Source: Peptoniphilus ovalis
GTDB lineage: Bacteria > Bacillota > Clostridia > Tissierellales > Peptoniphilaceae
Reading direction: 5' to 3'
Length of the DNA: 64,000 bases
Assembly: GCF_018919265.1 (NCBI RefSeq)
Contig: NZ_JAHLQO010000001.1
Location: 186,001 to 250,000, forward strand
Notes under the pieces: generated by a model
The model's input: only the letters and a program-made list of their open reading frames with translations
Database searches by the model: none
What the model was told of the DNA's origin: nothing
Position numbers and translations under genes: made by a program
Shown here: positions 53,718 to 62,441 of the stretch, piece by piece
How positions within the stretch are numbered: position 1 is the first letter of the stretch
Layout of the letters: each line of letters opens with the position of its first letter

Positions 53718-56234
53718 TCAAATAAATAAATCATCAAATGTATCATCTTTTGATAATTTAATTCTTCCATTTTTTAAGTATTTTTCGCCATCATCTAAAT
53801 AATATATATTACCTATAAAGTCATTGTAGTTTTTAATACAATCTTCAAACTTCACTTTGCTTATTTTGTACATAAAATTTGACATTATTACTTTTATTTT
53901 GGAAAGTTCTACAATTTTTCTACTATAATCCATTTTATAGTCTTGTAATAATTTTTTATAATCTTTCCAGACTTTTTCTCCTACAACTTCTTTGCCATCT
54001 AATTCAATTATTTGATTTGCAAAAATATTTACTTCTTCTATTTTATCAATTAATTTCATATGATTTGATATATCTAAAAACTTGTTTTCTGAAAGTGCTT
54101 TTTTATATTTTGAATAATTTAGGCTTTTTTGATCTTCTATAGCTTTTTCAATTTTTAAATTAAAATATTCTTCAAAATCTTTTTCTTCAAGGTTTTTTCT
54201 CCTGTTTTTATCTCTTAGTGTGAGTTCATTGTCAATATGTCCATAAATTACTGACTCATCTGCCATGTCGAAGAAATATGCTACAGAATTTGATTTTTTA
54301 GCAGATCTATTTATTCTTCCTAAAAACTGTTCTTCATTTTCAAGTTTTGATATGTCTTTATATCCTATGTCCATATCAATATCAACGCCGGCTTCTATTA
54401 CTTGTGTTGCAATTAAGATTAATTTTTCCTTAGATGTTTTTATCTCTTCCACGACGTCTTTTTTCTTTCTAGAATTATCTGCTCCTGTGAGTATAAATAC
54501 TTTATAATCCGCAAAAAACTTATCTTCACTTACCATGTCATAGAAATTTTCTGCATCGTCTTTTTTTATAAATTCTAGCAAAATCTTTTTATAATCTTTA
54601 ATATTATCTTTTAAATGGTCTAAAATATCTACATATTCTACTTTTCCTCTGTCTAAAAGTTCATAATTTAATTTGACTCTATTTTTAAATAGGTCCTCAT
54701 TAAAAATTTCTCTAGGATTATCAATTAGTTTTGCTACTTTATTTTTATTATTTTCGTCCAAAAGTTTTGACAAATCTGGAAGTGTTGCAGACATTATTAT
54801 TATTTTCATATTAAGTATTTCTGCATATTCACTCAACATTTCAATTATTTCGTTCCAAATTTTTTCTTTGTATGCTTGTATTTCATCTAGAACTATTACT
54901 GAATTTGTAAGTTGATATAGTCCAAATATGCTGGACCTTTTACTTGAAAATATTATTTCAAATAAAGCTACATTTGATGTAAGAATAAATGGAGAATGCA
55001 AAAATTGTCTATCCTGTAATACTTTTATATAGTAATTTTTCTGCTCAATAGAACCTTCTTCTTCATTTAAATTATTACCAATCTCTGTTACTGAGTTAAG
55101 AACGCTAATTTGTCCTCCAACTTCACTATCTTTATAATATTCTCTTAAAGTCTCTCTATTTTGTTCGACAAGTGTATTAAAGGGATAGGCATAAATTATT
55201 TTATTCATATTTTCATCTAGTAGTTTATAGGATAAGTTTATGGCAATATTACTTTTGCCTGAGCCCGTTGGACTTTCTAAGAAATATATATTTTTATCTT
55301 TATTTTTTTCAAAATTTTCTTCTACTTCTAAAAATATTTTAGTTCTTAAATCATTTAGTTTTTCTTTTTTCTTATAAGATTTAGTTTCTTCCTGATTTCT
55401 AATTGATTTCATAAGATTTGAGTTGTTATAGATATCAATTAAAGATTCTTTATCAATTTCTTCTTTTTGCGATTTGTAAGAGTTCATAAATTCAGTAGTT
55501 GCATAGAAGTCAGATGCTACTAATAGTGAGTACATCAGTCTTTGGTAAATAAATAAGGTTTTAGATTTTTCTTTTTTAAATTTTCCGATTTTTGAAGAAG
55601 TTAATAAGTTGTAGTTAGTTTTAAAAAAATTTTTTATTTTTCCTTCAAAACCACTTGAAAAATCTTTTGTAAAAATTCCCGTTTCAGATATTATTTTAAA
55701 GATTTCTAAATCGTTATTATTAATAGAGAAGTAATCCCAAAAACTTTTACCACTATACTCAAAATTATCTAAATCAGAATGATGTTTAGAAATTATGTAT
55801 GCATTCAAAAATAAAATGTATTGAATTTTTTGCAAGTCAGCTTTTATTAAACTCAAATTATCTAAATAATCTAAATAATAATATAGATATAAAGCTGCTG
55901 AAAGAATTGAGTGTTTACTGCTTATTCCTAAATCTATATCTTCAATTTTATTAAATAGTCTTTCTGATTGAAACTTTGAATTTATCTTGCCCCAATCATG
56001 TGCTGAAACCAAGGAGTCTGCAAGCTCTTTAAAAATTTCAAAGTATTCTGGGTTTATTTCAAGTTTTTCAAATATTCTCTTAAATACTTCATCAAGATTT
56101 TTCTCTTTTTTTAAATTTTTATAATAATCATCTACAAGTTCTATATGATTATCTAAAAGTTCCATTGTTTTATTTTTTTGATTTATGTGACCATAATATT
56201 TCTTATGGTCACATATTATTTCACTAATTTTCAT
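53718..56234 (-). CDS. cas3: Cas3 helicase-nuclease
   Basis: About 838 residues. The N-terminal HD nuclease has SAHDWGKINSKF near residue 85 and ISKHHSDLDN near 150. The SF2 helicase has Walker A LESPTGSGKSNIAI near 315, DEIQ box IVLDEIQAYKEKIW near 440, motif III MSATLP near 478 and motif VI QFLGRINRSAK near 655. It is recruited by Cascade and degrades target DNA. GAGGA precedes ATG 56234. The gene overlaps the end of cas5. Confidence 0.96.
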   Translation of the reverse strand: MKISEIICDHKKYYGHINQKNKTMELLDNHIELVDDYYKNLKKEKNLDEVFKRIFEKLEINPEYFEIFKELADSLVSAHDWGKINSKFQSERLFNKIEDIDLGISSKHSILSAALYLYYYLDYLDNLSLIKADLQKIQYILFLNAYIISKHHSDLDNFEYSGKSFWDYFSINNNDLEIFKIISETGIFTKDFSSGFEGKIKNFFKTNYNLLTSSKIGKFKKEKSKTLFIYQRLMYSLLVASDFYATTEFMNSYKSQKEEIDKESLIDIYNNSNLMKSIRNQEETKSYKKKEKLNDLRTKIFLEVEENFEKNKDKNIYFLESPTGSGKSNIAINLSYKLLDENMNKIIYAYPFNTLVEQNRETLREYYKDSEVGGQISVLNSVTEIGNNLNEEEGSIEQKNYYIKVLQDRQFLHSPFILTSNVALFEIIFSSKRSSIFGLYQLTNSVIVLDEIQAYKEKIWNEIIEMLSEYAEILNMKIIIMSATLPDLSKLLDENNKNKVAKLIDNPREIFNEDLFKNRVKLNYELLDRGKVEYVDILDHLKDNIKDYKKILLEFIKKDDAENFYDMVSEDKFFADYKVFILTGADNSRKKKDVVEEIKTSKEKLILIATQVIEAGVDIDMDIGYKDISKLENEEQFLGRINRSAKKSNSVAYFFDMADESVIYGHIDNELTLRDKNRRKNLEEKDFEEYFNLKIEKAIEDQKSLNYSKYKKALSENKFLDISNHMKLIDKIEEVNIFANQIIELDGKEVVGEKVWKDYKKLLQDYKMDYSRKIVELSKIKVIMSNFMYKISKVKFEDCIKNYNDFIGNIYYLDDGEKYLKNGRIKLSKDDTFDDLFI

Positions 56235-56967
56235 AAATTCCATCCTCATTATAGAAAATTAAATTATCCTCTTCATGAGAAAATACAATATTATTCATAT
56301 CTTCTTCAAATGTTATGTCGGCATTTGTGAAAATAAAATCTTCATATATATATCTTTCAGTTTCCTTTTCCAATTTAAAAGGTAACTTTTCTCTATATAT
56401 ATAACACATAAAAGATTCCATTTCCGAGATATTATTATTGATGAATAAAGAATTTATTCTAATTTCTCCAATACTTTGTTTATTTTTAAGTTCTACTATT
56501 TCTTGATCTTTAATATTTGCCAAATGGTCATTTGATCCTAAATAAGGTATAAATGTAGCTCTGTTATTTAATATTTTATCTGCAATTGATTCTGATATTT
56601 CGTCATCAATTATTATATAAATATCCCAAGATACATCTTCTAGCCAAACTTGTTTTACTATAAGATTTCCTCCAGCTTCATTAGATGCATGACCAGTGGA
56701 GTTATTAAATTTTTGAAGTTTTCTAGGAAAAGTTCCATCATTTGTTTTCGGCACAATTGAAATCTTAATATTTTTTAATTTTTCATAAAATTCTGGATAT
56801 TCTTTTCTATTTTTATCTGCATATCCCTTATATCCCATAATTGCTCCAATTAGTCCTAAAAGTGCTACTCGATGTATTTGACCATAGGAGTAATAAAGAT
56901 ATGTGTTTACATCTGGCATTTTAAAGAAGGCTGTTTTCCCAGATAGATTAAATTTTAAAGCCTTCAT
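56224..56967 (-). CDS. cas5: Cascade subunit Cas5, type I-B
   Basis: 247 residues of RAMP fold, beginning KALKFNLSGKTAFFKMPDVN with the Gly-rich AFFKMPDVNTYLYYSYGQIH segment typical of Cas5, then RVALLGLIGAIMGYKGY. It binds the 5' handle of the crRNA and contacts Cas8 and the first Cas7. The start shares one base with the cas7 stop. Confidence 0.93.
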   Translation of the reverse strand: MKALKFNLSGKTAFFKMPDVNTYLYYSYGQIHRVALLGLIGAIMGYKGYADKNRKEYPEFYEKLKNIKISIVPKTNDGTFPRKLQKFNNSTGHASNEAGGNLIVKQVWLEDVSWDIYIIIDDEISESIADKILNNRATFIPYLGSNDHLANIKDQEIVELKNKQSIGEIRINSLFINNNISEMESFMCYIYREKLPFKLEKETERYIYEDFIFTNADITFEEDMNNIVFSHEEDNLIFYNEDGIYEN

Positions 56968-57932
56968 TATTTTTCTCCTAGTTCTCTACCTGTGTAAATA
57001 TTAAATAATTTTGCAGATGCAGGGAAATCAACTAATTCTAGGACTGCATCATTATAATAAATTTCAATATCTATAATTTCATCTCTATTTTCTAAAATTC
57101 CACTATCTTTAAAAATTATTTTGTGCTTAGAATTATCATCTTCTCTTTTTTCGAATTTAATTAACTCTGCAAGATTTGGAAGATATAAATCTAAATCTGT
57201 TTCTACAAAAAGTGAAAATTCATTTTCTGCTCCTTTTTTGGAGTTTGTATCAAATCCTGTGGCTGATTTAATTGCTGCATCTTTAAATTCTTTAAAGTCA
57301 TCTTCAGTGTAGCCCTCAGTTACGCCAAGTTCTTCATATCCATTGTATGCAAGAGGATTAACTACAAAAGAATAAAAATAATGTGCCTCTTCAGAAACTA
57401 TTTTAGTTCCAAGTGTTGAACTTTTAGCATCTTCTTCAGTTTTTGATTTTTCCTTTGCCTTAGGATCTCTAAAAGGAGAAAGAATTGGTTGATCATTTGC
57501 CACAGGGTCTTCAAACTTATTCATTCCTTGTGAGAATTGAACCGCTCCAGTTATTGCAATATTATTTCCAGCTTCTGCAAAAGTTGCTCCAAAGTTTTTG
57601 ACATCAATTGCTGAGAATAAATTTTTAAGTACTTTTTCTGATTCGCCAGTCTTTTCATTTTTAAGCTCAGTGTCAAAGATTTGTTCATATCTTTCCTTTA
57701 ATGTTCTTGGAATTAAATATCCATTATCAGATATGATATAGGATTTTAAATATAAAACTTTTTTGTCTTCTTCATCCCATTTCTTTTTCATTGTGTATTT
57801 TAAAGCTTTGTCAGATCCAAATATTTCTCCATTTGACAATGATTTTGGATTTCCTGAAAAGTCAGCGTTCCAATTTGCCATAATTGAAGAAATTCCTATA
57901 ACTCCATATACTCTTTTATCTAGTTTATTCAT
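56967..57932 (-). CDS. cas7: Cascade backbone Cas7 (Csh2 type)
   Basis: 321 residues. The Csh2 start RVYGVIGISSIMANWNADFS and the loop NGEIFGSDKALKYTMKKKW near residues 38-55 are diagnostic, as is FSQGMNKFEDPVANDQPILS near 133. Six or so copies coat the crRNA; each flips out every sixth spacer base, which matters for the regulator described at 60505-60589. It overlaps cas8b by 8 nt. Confidence 0.95.
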   Translation of the reverse strand: MNKLDKRVYGVIGISSIMANWNADFSGNPKSLSNGEIFGSDKALKYTMKKKWDEEDKKVLYLKSYIISDNGYLIPRTLKERYEQIFDTELKNEKTGESEKVLKNLFSAIDVKNFGATFAEAGNNIAITGAVQFSQGMNKFEDPVANDQPILSPFRDPKAKEKSKTEEDAKSSTLGTKIVSEEAHYFYSFVVNPLAYNGYEELGVTEGYTEDDFKEFKDAAIKSATGFDTNSKKGAENEFSLFVETDLDLYLPNLAELIKFEKREDDNSKHKIIFKDSGILENRDEIIDIEIYYNDAVLELVDFPASAKLFNIYTGRELGEK

Positions 57933-59721
57933 TTTCTACTCCTTTAATTTCTTCCTTTTTCTTATTGTAGATATAACATTCATCTAAAAATCCTGCGATA
58001 ATATATTTATCATCTATTTTATTTTTTTGAAATTCATAAAGTATTATATTAGTTATTAATTGATTTAAGTTAGAAGCTCTATAAGCTTTTATAATATGAG
58101 CATATCTCTCAACAATCTTTTCAAAATTTCTCATAAGTATTTTAGGGTTATTTCTTCCTAAATAATTTTTTACAAAGCTTAGATTCTTATCCTTCATATT
58201 ATTTTGGTCTAGTATATATCTGAGAACTTGTCCAATTCCGAAAAGACATTCTTCATCACTTTCAAAATTATATTTTTCTTCGCTTCTAATTTTTTCTCTC
58301 ATGTTGTCTTGAAAATTCACAAACTCACCTTCACTTTCCTTGTTTAAAAATTCTTTAATAGATAAATAATAATTAAATTGACCAACTGCTTTATTGAAAT
58401 ATTCTTTTGACAGTGAATATTTAATAGAATCAAGTATTAAATTTTCCATTAGGCTGTTGATATTCACATCGTCTTCGTATAGAAAATATCTCGATAAATT
58501 ATCCCCATATTTAATTAAAATATTTTTTAAATCTCTGTCTCTAATGTTGAGGTCTTCAAGATTATCTCTATTTTTTAAATAATAATTATAAAAATAAACC
58601 CAATTAATATTTTTTAAGACTTCAAATCTATCATTAAGCTTTAAATATTTTGATTTTTGTTTAGTAATTTCTTCTTCACTTAAATCTCTTGATAGATTTT
58701 CTCTGATAAATTCCTTAAACTCTATATCAATAGATGGAACTGGTTTTGTATAATGTTTAAAATTTAGTATTGCAGCTTCATTTTTCTCAGGATATAGAAA
58801 AAGTTCATATCCAATAAATACATACTTTATATCTTTAAAACTAGTATAAATTTCTTTATTTTCAGTATTAAAATAAACTCTAGAAATTCCCTTTCTGGCT
58901 AAAGAATTCAAATAATCAAAGAAATCTTTTTGCTTTAAGGCCTCTTCACTAGTTATCATATATGGTTCTTTTACTTTCCTTACAAGATTAGCAAGATATG
59001 GTTTTTTATCATTTAGTCCCATATTGTCATTAGAAAGCCCATAACTTGTATTTCCAATTTTAATATTGTACTTATTTTTATTAAAACTATTGACCATTAC
59101 ATATCTATCTTGCTCTCTCTTATAATTTTTTATGTTTTTATCAAAAATTTCTTTTCGATTTTCACCATCATAAATAAAGAAAAACTTATAATAAACTTTG
59201 GAGTTTAAATCATATTCAAAATTATCTAGATTTTTAAGTAACCAATTTTCAATTTTCTCTAATTCTTCAATATTAACTTCTCCAAGTTTTTCCTCAACTT
59301 CTTTGTAAAGATTTTTTGATTCCTTGTCCTTATATTTTTTATATGGATCTTTTAAGATTTCAAAATATCTCTTAATTGCATCTCTGTTCATTTTTTCTGG
59401 ATAATTGCTTTCCTTGAAAAATACAGAGTAGTAGTTGGAGCTTTGTATTATTTTCTTGTTATCCAATGGCTTGTTCATATCAAGCAAGTTAGAATAGTAA
59501 TCTAAGTTTTTAATTAGATTATAATTTAGAGATTCTTCTCCTTTTAACTTATTATTTTTCTTGTCATATTCTAAAACTAGTGGTTCATCGCAAGTCCATT
59601 CTGCTTCATTCATTCTAACTAAGACATACTTTCCATCTTTTGGGACATAATTTTTAATTACAATATTTTGCCCATCTTCAATTTTATTTTCTTCAAAAAT
59701 TTCAATACATTCTTTTAGCAT
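57925..59721 (-). CDS. cas8b: Cascade large subunit Cas8b (Csh1 type)
   Basis: 598 residues with no simple motif, as usual for Cas8. The position between cas6 and csh2, the length, and helical blocks such as KAVGQFNYYLSIKEFLN and LFGIGQVLRYILDQNN near 470-530 support Csh1. It reads the PAM and recruits Cas3. The promoter-distal end overlaps cas7. Confidence 0.85.
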   Translation of the reverse strand: MLKECIEIFEENKIEDGQNIVIKNYVPKDGKYVLVRMNEAEWTCDEPLVLEYDKKNNKLKGEESLNYNLIKNLDYYSNLLDMNKPLDNKKIIQSSNYYSVFFKESNYPEKMNRDAIKRYFEILKDPYKKYKDKESKNLYKEVEEKLGEVNIEELEKIENWLLKNLDNFEYDLNSKVYYKFFFIYDGENRKEIFDKNIKNYKREQDRYVMVNSFNKNKYNIKIGNTSYGLSNDNMGLNDKKPYLANLVRKVKEPYMITSEEALKQKDFFDYLNSLARKGISRVYFNTENKEIYTSFKDIKYVFIGYELFLYPEKNEAAILNFKHYTKPVPSIDIEFKEFIRENLSRDLSEEEITKQKSKYLKLNDRFEVLKNINWVYFYNYYLKNRDNLEDLNIRDRDLKNILIKYGDNLSRYFLYEDDVNINSLMENLILDSIKYSLSKEYFNKAVGQFNYYLSIKEFLNKESEGEFVNFQDNMREKIRSEEKYNFESDEECLFGIGQVLRYILDQNNMKDKNLSFVKNYLGRNNPKILMRNFEKIVERYAHIIKAYRASNLNQLITNIILYEFQKNKIDDKYIIAGFLDECYIYNKKKEEIKGVENE

Positions 59722-59732
59722 CTATTCACCTC

Positions 59733-60419
59733 CTAACCTAAATATTTGTATCCACAGAATCCACTTCCGTAAGATATATTTTCACCTAAGCCAACGCCTA
59801 GAATTAAGTATGCAATATCTTGTGATAAATTATCTGGATTAATTTGAAGTTCTAATTTATCCCCTAAAAGAGTAATTCCTTTGCAATAAACTTTAACTGG
59901 TTTATTATTTAAGATTTTTAAATTACTATAAAAATCTTCTTCAGCAATTTCTTCTTCGACAAAATATTTATATTTTTTAAAAATATTGTCCTTGATTCTC
60001 TTTTCAAATTCATTCAAGCTAATTTCGTTGTTCCAATAACCATTAGCAGTTTTAATTACAACGGGACTTAAAGAGAATATCTTGTCTATTGAATGTTTTG
60101 GAATTATTCTTGCTCTTAATGTTAAATTTTTGAAATAGTCATTGCGAGCGTTTTCAAAATTCTTCAAAAAATAATTACACAAGTCCTGGTCTATTGTTCT
60201 TATTCTGAAATTATAGATATTTTCTTTTTCATATCCATTGTTAATAGGAAATAAATTATCAAAACAATAAGGTTTATACTTTTTAGACTTATGCAACTCT
60301 AAATATTTTTCATCTTTTGCAAGATATTCTGTTATGAACTTTGATAGTTGATATTGAGATTCTTCTACTGTTAGATTCCTTAGCAAATAAGTTTTTATTT
60401 GCAATTCATATATTTTCAT
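59733..60419 (-). CDS. cas6: CRISPR RNA endonuclease Cas6
   Basis: 228 residues. Two RAMP halves end in the Gly-rich signature LILGVGLGENISYGSGFCGY (last 22 residues), and the centre has LRARIIPKHSIDKIFSLSP. It cuts each repeat 8 nt from its 3' end and stays on the hairpin. First gene of the operon, with GGAGGTG 5 nt before the ATG. Its leader contains the protospacer-like site at 60436-60450. Confidence 0.94.
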   Translation of the reverse strand: MKIYELQIKTYLLRNLTVEESQYQLSKFITEYLAKDEKYLELHKSKKYKPYCFDNLFPINNGYEKENIYNFRIRTIDQDLCNYFLKNFENARNDYFKNLTLRARIIPKHSIDKIFSLSPVVIKTANGYWNNEISLNEFEKRIKDNIFKKYKYFVEEEIAEEDFYSNLKILNNKPVKVYCKGITLLGDKLELQINPDNLSQDIAYLILGVGLGENISYGSGFCGYKYLG

Positions 60420-60435
60420 TTTTCACCTCCAATTT

Positions 60436-60453
60436 ATTAATACTTTAGACTGA
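60436..60453 (-). promoter_or_regulatory. Protospacer-like site for the degenerate spacer, at the cas operon start
   Basis: On the minus strand GTCTAAAGTATTAAT (60450 to 60436) matches the first 15 nt of the degenerate spacer, GTCTATAGTATTAAT, except at position 6, which type I effectors do not read. It is preceded by TCA, a PAM used by some clostridial I-B systems. The site is about 7 nt after the predicted start of transcription and runs into the cas6 ribosome site. Confidence 0.8.
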
Positions 60454-60463
60454 ATCTGATTTG

Positions 60464-60492
60464 ATGTTAATATAAAAGGTTTAATTTGTCAA
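60464..60492 (-). promoter_or_regulatory. cas operon promoter
   Basis: On the minus strand TTGACA (60487-60492) and TAACAT (60464-60469) are 17 nt apart. The -35 lies at the edge of the loop of the 14-bp inverted repeat at 60474-60511, and the spacer lies in its downstream arm. Confidence 0.8.
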
Positions 60493-60511
60493 TAGATAAA
60501 TTAAACCTTTT
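60474..60511. repeat. 14-bp perfect inverted repeat over the cas promoter
   Basis: AAAAGGTTTAATTT (60474-60487) and AAATTAAACCTTTT (60498-60511) flank a 10-nt loop. It lies between the degenerate CRISPR unit and the cas promoter. In RNA it would give a hairpin followed by TATATT, so it may end the small regulator RNA; as DNA it could be an operator. Confidence 0.75.
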
Positions 60512-60589
60512 TACATCTTATGTTGTTGGTCAAAAAATATTTACATTAATACTATAGACATTTAAATACATCCCATGTTATTTTTTAAT
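60505..60589 (-). ncRNA. Degenerate mini-CRISPR upstream of cas6 (CreR-like regulator RNA)
   Basis: Two imperfect repeats surround a 25-nt spacer. In crRNA sense the first (60589-60560) keeps ACAT-GGG-ATGT and the intact ATTTAAAT handle. The second (60534-60505) keeps TTGACCAACAACATAAG and the Cas6 hairpin but has lost the handle. The spacer (60559-60535) starts GTCTATAGTATTAAT and matches the cas leader at 60450-60436. Cas6 could process it into a short crRNA-like guide. Partial pairing fits binding without Cas3 cleavage, as described for CreR and CreA regulators of other CRISPR loci (established knowledge). Function here is inferred. Confidence 0.8.
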
Positions 60590-60616
60590 AATATCATTTA
60601 TTATTTCAATATTCAA
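60588..60616 (-). promoter_or_regulatory. Candidate promoter of the mini-CRISPR RNA
   Basis: On the minus strand TTGAAT (60611-60616) and TATTAT (60588-60593) are 17 nt apart. Transcription would begin inside the first degenerate repeat near 60581, leaving the Cas6 hairpin and handle intact. Confidence 0.6.
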
Positions 60617-60632
60617 TCAAATAATTTTGTAA

Positions 60633-60659
60633 CAAAAAAGGACTGATATTATCAGTCCC
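60633..60659 (-). terminator. Terminator of rpsF-ssb-rpsR
   Basis: On the minus strand GGACTGAT-AAT-ATCAGTCC is followed by TTTTTTG. It insulates the cas locus from the ribosomal operon. Confidence 0.9.
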
Positions 60660-60671
60660 AAATCTATGCTA

Positions 60672-60896
60672 TTAGTCAGCACTATATGGTATAAGTGCAA
60701 TTTGTCTTGCTCTTTTTATAGCAGTTGTCATAGCTCTTTGATGTTTTGCATTTAGACCTGTGATTCTTCTTGGAAGAATTTTACCACGATCAGAAATGTA
60801 GTTCTTTAGCATTTCAACATCTTTATAGTCTATTTTTTTAGTCTTATCTTTTTCAAAAGGATCTACTTTTCTCCTTCTGCCAAATCTTCTTTGCAT
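60672..60896 (-). CDS. rpsR: 30S ribosomal protein S18
   Basis: 74 residues with the S18 core [20 protein letters not shown] near 23-42 and the tail [20 protein letters not shown]. Basic N-terminus. GGAGG precedes the ATG. Last gene of the rpsF-ssb-rpsR operon, which is conserved in Bacillota. Confidence 0.96.
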   Translation of the reverse strand: MQRRFGRRRKVDPFEKDKTKKIDYKDVEMLKNYISDRGKILPRRITGLNAKHQRAMTTAIKRARQIALIPYSAD

Positions 60897-60910
60897 TTAT
60901 TTTACCCTCC

Positions 60911-61447
60911 TTAAAACGGAATATCGTCATTGTCAATAGGGAAAAATCCAGCGTTGTCGTCGTCTGTGTTTGAAAAGTCATTGTCATTGTATGCTGAATT
61001 TACAGGTTGAGTATTTGAAAAACCTTGGTTAAATCCACCTTGGTTCATATTATTTCCCATATTTTGGTTAAAACCGCCTTGATTCATGTTTTGGCCAGCT
61101 CCTTGATTAGAGCTTGATGAACCTATAAATGTAAGATTGTTTACTATTACATCAGTAGTGTAAATTGTTCTTCCATCTTTTTCATAGCTTCCTGTTTGAA
61201 TTCTTCCATCAATACCTATTTGGCTTCCCTTTTTATGATAATTGGCAATTAATTCTGCAACTTGATTAAAAGCTGTACAAGAAATAAAATCTGCTGTTGG
61301 TTGATTGTTTGCTTCAGCCTCAGCCTTTTTTTGCTTGTTCATTCTTCTATCAACAGCAACTGTAAATCTACAAACTGCCATACCATTTTGAGAATAACGA
61401 AGTTCCGGATCTCTTGCAAGTCTTCCTATTAAACTAACACAATTCAT
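60911..61447 (-). CDS. ssb: Single-stranded DNA-binding protein
   Basis: 178 residues: an OB fold in the first 110 (NCVSLIGRLARDPELRYSQN, FISCTAFNQVAELIANYH) that wraps ssDNA, a Gly/Asn/Gln-rich linker with repeated NMNQGGFNQ units, and the acidic tail DNDDIPF that recruits repair and replication proteins. Confidence 0.96.
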   Translation of the reverse strand: MNCVSLIGRLARDPELRYSQNGMAVCRFTVAVDRRMNKQKKAEAEANNQPTADFISCTAFNQVAELIANYHKKGSQIGIDGRIQTGSYEKDGRTIYTTDVIVNNLTFIGSSSSNQGAGQNMNQGGFNQNMGNNMNQGGFNQGFSNTQPVNSAYNDNDFSNTDDDNAGFFPIDNDDIPF

Positions 61448-61456
61448 AAAATCTCC

Positions 61457-61741
61457 TTAGTCTTCTAACTTAATTACCATTTGTCTCATAACTGGGTCCA
61501 TGATTCTTGCTAATCTGTTAACTTCAGCAATAACTTCTGGTTTTGTTTCGAATTCATATAAGATATAGTAAGCTTCCTTTTTGTATTCGATTTCGTAAGC
61601 TAACTTTCTCATTCCCCATTCATCAACGTTGTCGATTTTACCATCTTGTTCAATTACGTTTTTAATTCTTTCGAAAGAAGCATTTCTTTTTTCTTCTTCT
61701 ACTTCAGGATAAAACATAATCACTGCTTCATATTTATTCAT
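61457..61741 (-). CDS. rpsF: 30S ribosomal protein S6
   Basis: 94 residues of S6: NKYEAVIMFYPEVEEEKRN start, VDEWGMRKLAYEIEYKKEAYY near 38-58, and the LARIMDPVMRQMV end. First gene of the operon, with a leader that resembles the S6:S18 autoregulatory RNA. Confidence 0.96.
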   Translation of the reverse strand: MNKYEAVIMFYPEVEEEKRNASFERIKNVIEQDGKIDNVDEWGMRKLAYEIEYKKEAYYILYEFETKPEVIAEVNRLARIMDPVMRQMVIKLED

Positions 61742-61750
61742 TTATTTCAC

Positions 61751-61787
61751 CTCCTGGGCTTCGGCATAGTTTTTCTCTATGCAAGGA
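61751..61787 (-). promoter_or_regulatory. rpsF leader, S6:S18-binding RNA motif
   Basis: On the minus strand GCATAG-AGAAAAA-CTATGC is followed at once by CGAAGCCCAGGAGG. A hairpin whose 3' side runs into a CCG-containing bulge and a lower TCCT/AGGA pairing is the known S6:S18 motif of Bacillota, which lets the two proteins repress their own operon. The ribosome site is part of the lower stem. Confidence 0.6.
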
Positions 61788-61801
61788 TTTCAATCTTTGA
61801 T

Positions 61802-61830
61802 ATTATATATTAAGAAAGAAAATTAGTCAA
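61802..61830 (-). promoter_or_regulatory. rpsF operon promoter
   Basis: On the minus strand TTGACT (61825-61830) and TATAAT (61802-61807) are 17 nt apart, upstream of the S6:S18 leader. Confidence 0.85.
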
Positions 61831-61868
61831 GAAATTATTTTAGCTCATGCTCGTTAGAAAGGATAATT

Positions 61869-62339
61869 ATGGAAACTAAACAAATCAAAATCCAAAAGAA
61901 AAAGACAATTGCACTTGTTGCTCATGACCATAAAAAGAGAGAACTCCTTGAATGGGTTCGTGAAAATGAAAAAAAGCTTTCACATCACGAATTAATAGGA
62001 ACAGGCACAACTGCAACTCTTATTAGAAATAACACATCTCTTGATGTTAAGCGTCTTGCATCAGGTCCTCTTGGCGGCGACCAACAACTTGGTGCATTGA
62101 TTTCAAAATCAAAAATAGATATTTTAATATTTTTCTGGGATCCTCTTGAAGCACTGCCACATGATCCAGATGTAAAGGCACTTCTTAGAATCTCAACACT
62201 TTACGATGTGGCTATGGCAACTTCAAAAATCACAGCCGATTATTTAATTACTTCAAATTTATTTGACGAAGAATATAATGTCTATGTTCCTAACACTGAA
62301 GATAATGTGGAGAATAGAATTTCTGATAATAAATTTTGA
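61869..62339 (+). CDS. mgsA: Methylglyoxal synthase
   Basis: 156 residues. The enzyme converts dihydroxyacetone phosphate to methylglyoxal and phosphate. Family blocks are IALVAHDHKKRELLEWV near residue 14, the phosphate loop GTGTTATLI near 43, LASGPLGGDQQLGALI near 62-77 with the catalytic Asp, and FFWDPLEALPHDPDVKALLR near 92-110 with the catalytic His. AAAGGA precedes the ATG. Confidence 0.96.
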   Translation: METKQIKIQKKKTIALVAHDHKKRELLEWVRENEKKLSHHELIGTGTTATLIRNNTSLDVKRLASGPLGGDQQLGALISKSKIDILIFFWDPLEALPHDPDVKALLRISTLYDVAMATSKITADYLITSNLFDEEYNVYVPNTEDNVENRISDNKF

Positions 62340-62441
62340 TTAACTAATTAATATAAATTATAAATAAATACGAGGCTCAAAGACTCTTTTTTGTTTATAA
62401 ATTTTTATTCCTGGGTAGCAAATAAAAAAGAGGCGATAAAA

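Noticed and set aside
60505-60589. The mini-CRISPR as a mere leftover of a once longer array
   Set aside because: A leftover would not be expected to match the adjacent cas leader at 14 of 15 seed-end positions, with the mismatch at position 6 and a TCA flank, nor to have a promoter of its own.
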